A stretch of DNA of 9,644 bases, from NCBI GenBank assembly GCA_050698355.1, contig JBOHBN010000421.1, positions 1-9,644 of the forward strand, read 5' to 3'. The stretch comes from JBOHBN01 sp050698355 (GTDB lineage: Bacteria; Actinomycetota; Actinomycetes; Streptosporangiales; WHST01). Every line of letters starts with the position of its first letter. The first letter of the stretch is position 1. The position numbers were made by a program, and so were the translations under genes. Positions 1-6,338 of the stretch are shown one piece after another. The notes below the pieces were generated by a model that worked only from the letters and a program-made list of their open reading frames with translations, was not told where the DNA came from and did not search any database.

Positions 1-15
1 CTTGGAGGCCACCCG

Positions 16-597
16 ATGACTCACCTAGCAGCTCGGCCGGCTACCGGTTTCGTCACCCAGCCGTGGCTTCGCGTCTCCACCGTCGAGCGCGACCGGGTGG
101 TCGGGGTGTTGCAGGAAGCGTACGCACAGGGCCGCATCGATCACGCCGAGTTCGACGCGCGGGTGGGTGACGCGCTCGCCGCCCGGACGTACGCGGAACT
201 CGACGCTCCGCTCCGCGGCCTCATCGCACCGGCGACACCACTGCTGCCGCAGCCTGCGCCGGTCGCGCCGCCGAGCACCGCGGGGGAGCGGGTGTGCGCG
301 CTGCTGATGCACTGGTCGGCGTACCTGGCCTTCTTCCTCATCCCGGCGATCGTCGCGGGTGCCGAGGGGCGCAGGCCCACCTACCTGCGGCAGCAGGCCG
401 TCGAGGCGGTGAACTTCAACCTCACCTTCCTGCTGGCCAACATGGTGCTCGGGGTTACCGCTTTCATGGCGTTTCCGATCCTGTTCTTCCCGGTGATCTG
501 GATCGCCTGGTTCGTGCTCGTGATGGTGGGCGGGGTCTCGGCCGCTTCCGGGAACCCGTTCCGCTACCCGCTGACGATCCGGTTCGTGCGCTCCTGA
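16..597 (+). CDS. DUF1707 and DUF4870 domain membrane protein
   Basis: This is a 193-residue protein of unknown function with two parts. Residues about 17-70 match the DUF1707 pattern of a short helical domain: RVSTVERDRVVGVLQEAY, then GRIDHAEFDARV and an ART..EL element. This domain is common at the N-terminus of actinobacterial membrane or cell-envelope proteins. A proline-rich linker (about 72-90) follows. Residues about 93-190 look like DUF4870 (Tic20-like): LLMHWSAYLAFFLIPAIV, a conserved RQQAVEAVNFNLTF segment, and hydrophobic stretches at about 103-114, 134-152 and 153-175, suggesting three or four membrane helices. The start is supported by GGAGG at 4-8, seven bases before the ATG. 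The gene converges on the methyltransferase gene with a 138-base gap in which I see no convincing terminator. The domain assignment is from remembered family patterns; the function is unknown. Confidence 0.85.
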   Translation: MTHLAARPATGFVTQPWLRVSTVERDRVVGVLQEAYAQGRIDHAEFDARVGDALAARTYAELDAPLRGLIAPATPLLPQPAPVAPPSTAGERVCALLMHWSAYLAFFLIPAIVAGAEGRRPTYLRQQAVEAVNFNLTFLLANMVLGVTAFMAFPILFFPVIWIAWFVLVMVGGVSAASGNPFRYPLTIRFVRS

Positions 598-735
598 CGC
601 CTTCTGCCCGCACCACTCCTCGCCGAGCAGCGTGACTGGCGCATCGGCGTGTCAACCATGCGGCCTGACTGCACGGCGCGGGCGGTGTCGTCTGTTGGCT
701 CGAGCGGACGGTGCGGTCGCGGCTCCGGCCGTTCG

Positions 736-1575
736 TCACTTGGTACCGGTGCCGATGTTGACCTCGGCGTGGAGTACCGCCCCGGGCTGGCCGCCGGACC
801 GTTCGCGAAGGGTCCCGTCCAGCACGCCGAGCACGTCGCGTCGCTGTGCCTCGCTCAGCGTAGCGACCAGCTGAGCCACCATCGGGTGGCCGGAGGTGAC
901 CTCGTTCCACAGGTGCGCGGCGGACTCGGCGGGCATGTCCCAGGTGGTCGTGTCCACGGTCGCGTCGGCCAGGCCGGCCGCGGTGAGCTTGCGGCGGAAC
1001 GCGTCCGGGTCGGCCAGCTGGAATGGCGGGGGCGGCGGGTCCATCGGCAAGCCACCGGTGAAGTCGGGCAGGGCTGCCTTGACGGCCGCGAGGAAGAACC
1101 CGACGAACTCCGCCTTGGCCAACGGGCCGAATGCGACGACCAGCACCGTCCCGCCGCGCTTGGTTACGCGCACCATCTCGGCTACCCCGGCAGCCACGTT
1201 CGGCGACATCGTGACACCGTTCTGCGACGCGGCGACGTCGAAAACGTCGTCGGGGAAGTCGAGCGCGTGGCAGTCCATGACGCGGCCCTCGATATTGGCC
1301 AGCCCTTCCGTTCGGGCGCGGGCAGTGAGCCGCTCGATCATGGTCGGCGCGATATCGGCCGCCACCACCTGAGCGCCCCGGCGCGCGGCCGGGATGCTCA
1401 GCGCGCCGCTGCCTGCGGCCACGTCCAGGAACCGGGTTCCGGGCCCGATGTCCAACCCGCCGAGTGCCTCCTCGCCGTACCGGATGGTCTGCGGGGTCAT
1501 GAACTCGTCGAACCCTGGCGCGATCGACTCCCACGCGTTTCGGGTCTGCTCAAGGGTGGGTGTCTGGACGGTCAT
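736..1575 (-). CDS. Class I SAM-dependent methyltransferase
   Basis: This is a 279-residue class I (Rossmann-fold) S-adenosylmethionine-dependent methyltransferase. Motif I, which binds SAM, is visible as FLDVAAGSGALSIPAA (residues 49-64), followed by the acidic end of strand beta2 in VVAADIAP (70-77). DCHALDFPDDVFDVAASQNG (101-120) corresponds to the motif II/III region and VTKRGGTVLVVAF (137-149) to the post-motif strand, as in the UbiE/Methyltransf_11 group. The C-terminal part (about 155-279) is probably the substrate-binding cap; its substrate cannot be read from sequence. The frame stays open 40 codons further upstream, but ATG 1575 is preferred because AGAAAGG lies seven bases before it (1583-1589) and the family-like sequence begins there. 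The gene lies 158 bases downstream of a LuxR-type regulator on the same strand, with inverted repeats in the gap, so regulation by that neighbour is plausible but inferred. Confidence 0.9.
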   Translation of the reverse strand: MTVQTPTLEQTRNAWESIAPGFDEFMTPQTIRYGEEALGGLDIGPGTRFLDVAAGSGALSIPAARRGAQVVAADIAPTMIERLTARARTEGLANIEGRVMDCHALDFPDDVFDVAASQNGVTMSPNVAAGVAEMVRVTKRGGTVLVVAFGPLAKAEFVGFFLAAVKAALPDFTGGLPMDPPPPPFQLADPDAFRRKLTAAGLADATVDTTTWDMPAESAAHLWNEVTSGHPMVAQLVATLSEAQRRDVLGVLDGTLRERSGGQPGAVLHAEVNIGTGTK

Positions 1576-1602
1576 GGTCGTGCCTTTCTGCCTTGTGGGT
1601 GA

Positions 1603-1640
1603 TGGCTGGTCAGTTCCAGCCAGAGGTTCGGTTACCCGAA
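1603..1640 (-). promoter_or_regulatory. Two adjacent inverted repeats upstream of the methyltransferase
   Basis: Two small palindromes lie side by side 28-65 bases upstream of the methyltransferase ATG. The first has arms TGGCTGG/CCAGCCA (1603-1609 and 1616-1622) around a six-base spacer. The second has arms TTCGG/CCGAA (1627-1631 and 1636-1640) around TTAC. The position fits operators or a 5' leader hairpin. I could not assign -10/-35 boxes with confidence. In GC-rich DNA, five- to seven-base arms arise by chance, so this is tentative. Confidence 0.3.
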
Positions 1641-1733
1641 GTTCATGGGTTGAAAGTAGAGACGGGCGGCCAGGCGCCGCATCGGGCGGAATCACCAGAT
1701 TCCCGCGGAGGATGGGTAATCCTGTGTAGGCGG

Positions 1734-3365
1734 TTACACCAGCTCGTACTTGTAGGCGTACGCGGTGGCGGCCGCCCGTGATGACAGGCCGAGCTTGGTG
1801 AACATGTTGGCCACGTGCCGGGCCACGGTCTTCTCGCTGATCACCAGCGTGTCGGCGACCTCCCGGTTGGTCGCGCCAGTGGCCACCAGTAGCAGCACCT
1901 CCATCTCGCGCGGAGTCAGCCCGCCGACGGACCGGACCTGTCCCCTGCCGAGGAGTTCGCGCACCTGCGCCAGCGCAGGTGCCGCGCCGAGCTGTTCGAA
2001 GACCCTACGGGCGGCATCCAGCTCCATCTCGGCGGTGTCGCGGTCGTTCAGTTCCCGGCACGCCTGTGCCATCCGTAGCCGCACCCGCGCTGCCTCGTAC
2101 GGGGCGTCGAGCTCCTGCCACGCCCTCCAGGCCCGCCGCAGCCCGACACAGGCGGCCGTAGCGTCGCCACTGGCGAGCAACACCGAGCCGCGCGCGTACC
2201 CGGCCATCGCCCGCAGGTAAGGCGAGTCGAAGGCCGCGGTGATCTGCTCGAGCTCATCGGTCGCGGTCCGACCCCCCTCCGCGTCGCCGGCAGCGAGCGC
2301 GATCTCGACGTGCGCGGCCAGTACCCGGGACCGTTCCACGTGGCCCTCTGCCTCCTCGACCACCCGGCGTATCGCCGCTATCGCGTCATCGCCCCGGCCC
2401 TGCGCCAGCCGCAGCAGCGCCAGCCCAGGCTGCGCCGGGTGACCACAGTCACTGGCCCGGCGGTAGGTGCCCTCGGCCCGGGCGAAGTCACCGCGCAACC
2501 GGAGCAGCTCGGCCTGTTGGTACAGCGCCATCCCCAGCACCGGGTCGCCGGGCGGGTCGGACAGGTGCTCGCAGGCCCGCCGCACCTCCGCCATCGCGTC
2601 CGTCCACTCGCCGCGCAGCTGCATGATCTCCGCGCGGTGCACCAGGCACTGCCCGCGGTACGGCTTGAGGTCCCGCTGGGTAGCGCACCAGCGGCTCAAT
2701 GCCGCGGTCCACTCCTGCGCCCGGCGCATGTCGAAGATCTTCTGGCAGGCGATGATCACCGCGCAGTAGATGATCCCGGCCGGGATCGGCGACACCTCCC
2801 CGGCGGTCACCGCGAGCATCGTCTCGTCCAGCATCCCGACACCGCGCGTGGCCTCGCCGCGGGCGATCAGCGCCTGGCCACGCCCCAGCCGGGCGAGCGC
2901 CGTCAGGTCCGGATCGCCGAACCGGTCGGCGATCGATGCGACCTCGTCGAACGCGGCGCAGGCGGCCACGGGATCGCCGCCTTCAAGCGCCCCCAGCGCC
3001 GCCGGAATCCGCAGGTAGCCCTGCTCGACACAGTCCAACCCCGCATCCTCGAGCACACCCTGGGCCCGTGCCAGCCACCCGCCTCCGCGCGCATGCTCGC
3101 CGCTCAGCACGAGGGTCAGGCCGAGCCAAAACGCACACCGCACTCCACGGGCGGCTTCGCCGCGCTCGACGAACGCGCGATGGGCCCGCTCCCAGGCCCC
3201 AGCCGCGTCACCCCTACCGGTCAGGTACGCCGCCGTCCCCAGCAGGTCGAGGCCCTCGGCGTCCAGTAGGTCCCGCTCATCGGCGACAGACAGCTGGTTG
3301 CACGCATCACCCCACGCTCGTCGCTGATACGCCTCGCGGCCCCGTGCAAGTGGGTCATCGGTCAT
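1734..3365 (-). CDS. LuxR-family transcriptional regulator with helical-repeat (TPR-like) N-terminus
   Basis: This is a 543-residue transcription factor. The last 62 residues (about 482-543) form a LuxR/NarL-type (GerE) helix-turn-helix: GLTPREMEVLLLVATG, then TNREVADTLVISEKTVARHV and a final KLGLSSRAAATAYA segment. Residues about 1-470 are alanine-rich paired helices with repeated (A/G)-rich and W..A/L..A patterns typical of TPR-like arrays, for example ARGREAYQRRAWGDA and QAELLRLRGDFARAEGTYRRA. I see no Walker A motif, so it is not a complete MalT/LAL-type ATPase regulator. The helical part may bind a ligand or a partner protein; no specific signal is evident. The ATG at 3365 has only a weak GAG-type ribosome site. 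The methyltransferase lies downstream on the same strand and an HD-GYP regulator with a related DNA-binding domain lies upstream. Confidence 0.87.
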   Translation of the reverse strand: MTDDPLARGREAYQRRAWGDACNQLSVADERDLLDAEGLDLLGTAAYLTGRGDAAGAWERAHRAFVERGEAARGVRCAFWLGLTLVLSGEHARGGGWLARAQGVLEDAGLDCVEQGYLRIPAALGALEGGDPVAACAAFDEVASIADRFGDPDLTALARLGRGQALIARGEATRGVGMLDETMLAVTAGEVSPIPAGIIYCAVIIACQKIFDMRRAQEWTAALSRWCATQRDLKPYRGQCLVHRAEIMQLRGEWTDAMAEVRRACEHLSDPPGDPVLGMALYQQAELLRLRGDFARAEGTYRRASDCGHPAQPGLALLRLAQGRGDDAIAAIRRVVEEAEGHVERSRVLAAHVEIALAAGDAEGGRTATDELEQITAAFDSPYLRAMAGYARGSVLLASGDATAACVGLRRAWRAWQELDAPYEAARVRLRMAQACRELNDRDTAEMELDAARRVFEQLGAAPALAQVRELLGRGQVRSVGGLTPREMEVLLLVATGATNREVADTLVISEKTVARHVANMFTKLGLSSRAAATAYAYKYELV

Positions 3366-3373
3366 CGTCTCAT

Positions 3374-3423
3374 TGTGAACGAGTCACAGCGCGACTCGAG
3401 GCCGAAATCAAAGTACCGGGTAC
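3374..3423 (-). promoter_or_regulatory. Candidate promoter/operator region of the helical-repeat LuxR regulator
   Basis: The 178 bases between the HD-GYP regulator stop and the LuxR regulator start hold two short palindromes. TGTGA-N5-TCACA (3374-3388) lies 8 bases upstream of the ATG. It resembles a CRP-type site but its spacer is one base short. GTACC-G-GGTAC is at 3413-3423. The first would overlap the ribosome-binding region, so a bound protein could block expression or autoregulate. No convincing -10/-35 pair was found. The rest of this gap is GC-rich with no visible small gene. Confidence 0.3.
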
Positions 3424-3543
3424 CAGCGGTAACGCCGCGGCCGCCGACCGGCCACGCCGTCGTATATCGCTACCTCCGTGAATGGGCCCGCGCCCGAACT
3501 GCACGGCGAGGTGGGTGGCGGCGGCTGGGCGAAGGTCGTCGCC

Positions 3544-5124
3544 CTATCGTGTGGCGCCTTCAGGCGCGGGGGCCAGGTCGAGTAGCAGCCCGTGCTGCAT
3601 CGCGTACAGTGCCGCGCCGGCCCGCGTAGAGCGGCCGATCTTGGTGTAGATGTGTTCGACGTGGTTGCGGACCGTCTTCTCCGCGATCTGCAGCGTCCCG
3701 GCGACCTGCCGGTTTGTGTGCCCTCGAGCGACCAGCACCAGCACCTCCAGCTCGCGTGGTGTGAGCCCGGCCGGATGAGCTGGGCGGGAGCGCACGGGCT
3801 GACCGGCGGCGTGCAGCACCGCCTCGACAGCGAAAGTGTCCAGCCGTCCGGCGCGGGCCTCGTGGCGTAGCTCGCGGGCGGCGTCGTCCGGGGGCATGGC
3901 CGGACGGTGCGGTCGCGGCTGCGTCATCGCCTGGTAGGTATCGGCGGCCGCGAGCAGGCGGGCCGTCACCGGAAGCGCGGTCGCGGGCAGTCCGCGAGGA
4001 TAGCCTGAGCCGTCCAGCCGCTCGTGATGCAGGGCGGCGAGCGCACCCACAGGCGCGAGTGGTCCGACGCGGGCGAAGATCCGTTCCACGAGGTAGGGAT
4101 GGAGCCGGACGCGTTCGGCCTCGGCGTGGGTGAGCGATCCGGGCTTGTCCAGGATGTTGTTGGGGATGCCCTGGCGGCCGACGTCGTGGATCAGCCCAGC
4201 GCGGTGTAGCAGCGTGATGTCGGGGCCCGGCAGGCCGAGGCCGCGACCGGCGGCAGCGGCCAGCGTTGCCACGCCGCGGGAGTGGCCGAGGGTGTACGGG
4301 GACTTCACGTCGGTGTAGTCGGCGAGCGCCTCGAGCACCGGGTCCAGCTCGTCGTCGGTGAGCCAGCGGCCCAGACCCGGCTCGGATCCGATGACCGCGT
4401 CCCAGCTGGTGGCCTGGTCCAGGCCGTCGAGCACGTCGCGACCGTGCGTGGCGAACGCGTCCGCCAGGTATGGCCAGAAATGGGTGCCCCGCCGGCGCCG
4501 GGCCACCGCCAGCGCGGCTTCCGGCCCGCCGGAGCGATTGTGGACCTCCAGGATGCTGGCCATCATCACGATCCGGGCCACCATGGTCAGCTGGTCACCG
4601 GGCAGCCCGGCCGGCACGCCGTTGCCGTCCCACCGCTCGTACACCTGCTGCAGCGGGTCGCGCACCTCCGCACCGAGACCCAGGCGCTCCGCGAAGTAGC
4701 CCGTGGTCTCGCAATGCGCACGGATCGACCGCTCCAGCCCCCGCCGGCCCTCCAGCAGGCACGAACTCGCCAGGCGGGCGCGGCGGAAGACCGACCCGCC
4801 TGCCCCTGCCCGGCGCACGATGAACGCCGCGAGCGGCAACCCGGCGAGGTCGACCTCGTGGGCGTCGGACCGGTAGGCGATGTCATCACCAAAGACCGAT
4901 GCGACTTCGTAAGAGTCCGCGACGCATCCCACCCAGGCGAGCAGGCTCACGTAGTAGACGGCGGCGTTTTCGCCGTCGTCGAGGCCGACGAGCTGTCCCA
5001 GCCGTTGCCCGATCAGGCACGAGCGCAATACGTGCTCCGTTGGCTGGCCCAGGCCAAGGTCGGTCGCAAGCGACAGCGCCGCAAGTAGCTCAGCGAGGCT
5101 GCAGCTGCGTCCGTCCGCTGCCAT
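3544..5124 (-). CDS. HD-GYP phosphodiesterase-type regulator with LuxR DNA-binding domain
   Basis: The 526-residue product joins signalling and DNA-binding modules. Residues about 269-440 form an HD-GYP domain: H281, HDVGR (313-317), RLHP with H342, HHERLDG (366-372), GYPRGL (374-379) and D395. The expected metal ligands are present; the usual Lys of HDxGK is Arg. HD-GYP domains classically hydrolyse cyclic dinucleotides such as c-di-GMP. Residues about 30-200 look like a second, degenerate copy: YERWDGNGVPAGL (162-174) mirrors the GYP segment, but the HD pair is replaced within LLAWVGCVAD. Residues 453-526 are a LuxR/NarL helix-turn-helix (GLTPRELEVLVLVARG, EKTVRNHVEHIYTKIG). ATG 5124 was chosen because the longer reading frame (to 5421) would overlap the divergent DsrE gene and its extra sequence has no family character. 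No Shine-Dalgarno is visible, so leaderless translation is possible. An alternative start is ATG 5160. Confidence 0.88.
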   Translation of the reverse strand: MAADGRSCSLAELLAALSLATDLGLGQPTEHVLRSCLIGQRLGQLVGLDDGENAAVYYVSLLAWVGCVADSYEVASVFGDDIAYRSDAHEVDLAGLPLAAFIVRRAGAGGSVFRRARLASSCLLEGRRGLERSIRAHCETTGYFAERLGLGAEVRDPLQQVYERWDGNGVPAGLPGDQLTMVARIVMMASILEVHNRSGGPEAALAVARRRRGTHFWPYLADAFATHGRDVLDGLDQATSWDAVIGSEPGLGRWLTDDELDPVLEALADYTDVKSPYTLGHSRGVATLAAAAGRGLGLPGPDITLLHRAGLIHDVGRQGIPNNILDKPGSLTHAEAERVRLHPYLVERIFARVGPLAPVGALAALHHERLDGSGYPRGLPATALPVTARLLAAADTYQAMTQPRPHRPAMPPDDAARELRHEARAGRLDTFAVEAVLHAAGQPVRSRPAHPAGLTPRELEVLVLVARGHTNRQVAGTLQIAEKTVRNHVEHIYTKIGRSTRAGAALYAMQHGLLLDLAPAPEGATR

Positions 5125-5223
5125 ACAAGCAGCGTACGTGGCGCCGCACCACGCTGCCATGGCTCGCGCGATGACAGCCAGCGGCCGCCGACGTTTCGGA
5201 CACCCGGGACGCCACCTCGAAAG

Positions 5224-5241
5224 ATGAGGCAGATGCCTCAT
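5224..5241. promoter_or_regulatory. 18-bp palindrome, candidate operator between divergent genes
   Basis: ATGAGGCA-GA-TGCCTCAT is a perfect inverted repeat with eight-base arms and a two-base centre. It lies 55 bases upstream of the DsrE-family start and about 100 bases upstream of the HD-GYP/LuxR regulator start. Dimeric NarL/LuxR-type proteins are known to bind heptamer inverted repeats spaced by two bases (7-2-7), which is the geometry here. The divergent product carries such a DNA-binding domain, so autoregulation and control of the DsrE operon from this site is a reasonable inference. I found no second full copy in the window. Confidence 0.5.
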
Positions 5242-5296
5242 GCCGGCGCCTGTTCGTACAGCCATCCTCGGGAAACAAGGGATCGAGGAGGCAGCG

Positions 5297-5662
5297 ATGA
5301 GCACCAAGGCAGTGATCAATCTGACCACCGGGCTGGAGGACCCCGAGAGGGTGGCCGTCGCCTTTCTGGTGGCGGTCGGCGCAGCCGAGCAGCAGCACCC
5401 GACGTTGATGTTCCTCACCAAGGAGGCGGTCCGGCTGGCCGTTCAGGGCGTTGCCGTGGGTACCGCGTGCGACGGCTGTCCACCGCTGGAGGAGTTGGTG
5501 AAGCGGTACCAAGCGGCTGGGGGGTCGTACCTGGTGTGCCCGATCTGCTTCAACACCAAGCGGCTCGATGCGGGTGGGCTGATCGCGGGTGCCTCCATCG
5601 CAGGCACCGTGCCGCTGTGGGAATGGATCGGCGACGAGCCCGCGACCAGCTTCAGCTACTGA
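5297..5662 (+). CDS. DsrE-family protein with two CxxC motifs
   Basis: This is a 121-residue small soluble protein of the DsrE/DsrF-like fold. It starts with a beta strand carrying the family-like AVINLTTGLEDPERV (5-19), then VAFLVAVGAAEQQ and TLMFLTKEAVRLAVQGVA (36-53). The conserved cysteine segment is GGSYLVCPICFNTKRL (75-90), and the family-typical ending ATSFSY closes the protein. DsrE-like proteins take part in sulfur transfer or thiol chemistry; the substrate of this one is unknown. Besides CPIC (81-84) it has CDGC (58-61), so four cysteines could form a redox pair or bind a metal. The start is well supported by GAGGAGG at 5285-5291, five bases before the ATG. It is divergent from the HD-GYP regulator and is the first gene of a plus-strand run; the next start lies 14 bases after its stop. 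Confidence 0.88.
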   Translation: MSTKAVINLTTGLEDPERVAVAFLVAVGAAEQQHPTLMFLTKEAVRLAVQGVAVGTACDGCPPLEELVKRYQAAGGSYLVCPICFNTKRLDAGGLIAGASIAGTVPLWEWIGDEPATSFSY

Positions 5663-5676
5663 TGAGAGGAGACGTG

Positions 5677-5924
5677 ATGCGGACGACGGCGGGTGAACAG
5701 TTCGCGCGGGCCCTGGCGTCCGGCGGGACGGCCGAGCGTATGTGGTCGAGCAACAGGCGTACTACGAATCGGACGGTGAGCGGATCAACTGGATCCGGAT
5801 TCTGTGCGCCGGCTACCAACCCGACGGGAGGGCTCCCGCCGTCAAGGATCCGCTTCACGGGCGTCCGGCGAGGACCGCCAGACCGGTTAAGGCCCACCGA
5901 CGACGGACCTACGAGAAGAGCTGA
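5677..5924 (+). pseudogene. NTF2/SnoaL-like gene with internal deletion and frameshift
   Basis: This is the remnant of a small alpha/beta-barrel (NTF2-like) protein gene. It begins with a strong ribosome site (GAGGAGA, 5665-5671) and ATG 5677, giving MRTTAGEQFARALASGGTAE. This is a typical NTF2/SnoaL-like first helix but stops making family sense after about 20 codons. In another frame, from about 5742, the sequence reads VVEQQAYYESDGERINWIRI and LCAGYQP, which looks like the C-terminal strands of the same kind of protein, ending at TGA 5922-5924. The middle, perhaps 70-90 residues by comparison with usual family length, is missing and the two ends are in different frames. It sits between the DsrE gene and the methyltransferase fragment with operon-like spacing. 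The family call rests on remembered patterns; the broken state is clearer than the identity. Confidence 0.6.
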
Positions 5925-5925
5925 C

Positions 5926-6051
5926 ATGACCGACATCGACCAGGCCAAGGTCGGCGAGTTCGTCGAGAAGGCGCTCGGCGCCATGATCGGCGGCTGCACG
6001 GTGCTCATGACACATCTCGGGGATCGGCTTGGCCTGTACCAGGACTTGGCC
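5926..6051 (+). pseudogene. N-terminal fragment of a SAM-dependent methyltransferase
   Basis: ATG 5926, one base after the preceding stop and after a GAGAAGAG ribosome site (5913-5920), begins MTDIDQAKVGEFVEKALGAM, then CTVLMTHLGDRLGLYQDLA. This resembles the N-terminal helical (winged-helix-like) region of a family of actinobacterial class I methyltransferases that usually run to about 350 residues. After DLA (about 6051) the family pattern ends and the DNA matches a transporter gene in a different frame. No SAM-binding motif remains, so the fragment cannot be an active methyltransferase. Its own frame happens to stay open to a TAA at 6340-6342, so a 139-residue hybrid product could be made, but that sequence is the Arg/Ala/Gly-rich shadow of the symporter frame. 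Confidence 0.65.
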
Positions 6052-6052
6052 T

Positions 6053-6334
6053 CGCGCCCTGTACGTGCGCTGGCTGCACCGCTGGGCGGTCGTCGCCGGC
6101 TGGGTCGCGGGCATGGGGTGGGGGACGTACATGCTCATCCAGGAGGGTTTCGCGAGCAGCGTGCACGTGCTGCCGTTCCTCCCGCAGGCGACCGGCGCGA
6201 TCTACATCGCGTTCTCGGCGTTCATCGCCAACCTGGTCGTCTGCTTCATCGGTACGGGCATCGCGCGGCTGCTCGGCGCGCGACCGCAGCCGCTCCTGCT
6301 GCCGCGACAGGAGTACTTGGAGCCCAAGCGGTGA
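6053..6334 (+). pseudogene. C-terminal fragment of a sodium:solute symporter-like gene
   Basis: From about 6053 the plus strand encodes RALYVRWLHRWAVVAGWVAG, then MGWGTYMLIQEGFAS, ATGAIYIAFSAFIANLVVCF and GTGIARLLGARP, ending at TGA 6332-6334. This looks like the last two or three membrane helices of a sodium:solute symporter (SSS family), proteins normally of about 450-550 residues, so over 80% is missing. There is no ribosome site or family-like start; the frame's nearest ATG (6029) lies inside the methyltransferase fragment. It abuts the convergent FUSC gene, whose stop begins four bases on. The symporter call is from pattern recognition of the helices; loss of the 5' part is clear. Confidence 0.6.
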
Positions 6335-6338
6335 TCCG

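Noticed and set aside
598..735. Possible terminator between the convergent DUF1707 and methyltransferase genes
   Set aside because: Only weak imperfect pairing (GAGC...GCTC around 702-725) with mismatches and no T-run.
464..1534. 356-residue minus-strand open frame over the methyltransferase
   Set aside because: Arg/Gly-rich composition without motifs. It overlaps the clear methyltransferase in another frame and is typical of GC-rich shadow frames.
2310..3269. 319-residue plus-strand open frame opposite the LuxR-type regulator
   Set aside because: Arg/Pro/Gln-rich shadow sequence without motifs or a convincing ribosome site.
4282..5088. 268-residue plus-strand open frame opposite the HD-GYP regulator
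   Set aside because: Antisense shadow with no recognisable domain; the minus strand has a complete set of HD-GYP and helix-turn-helix motifs.
5125..5421. N-terminal extension of the HD-GYP regulator to ATG 5421
   Set aside because: It would overlap the well-supported DsrE gene start and the palindrome, and the added residues lack family character.
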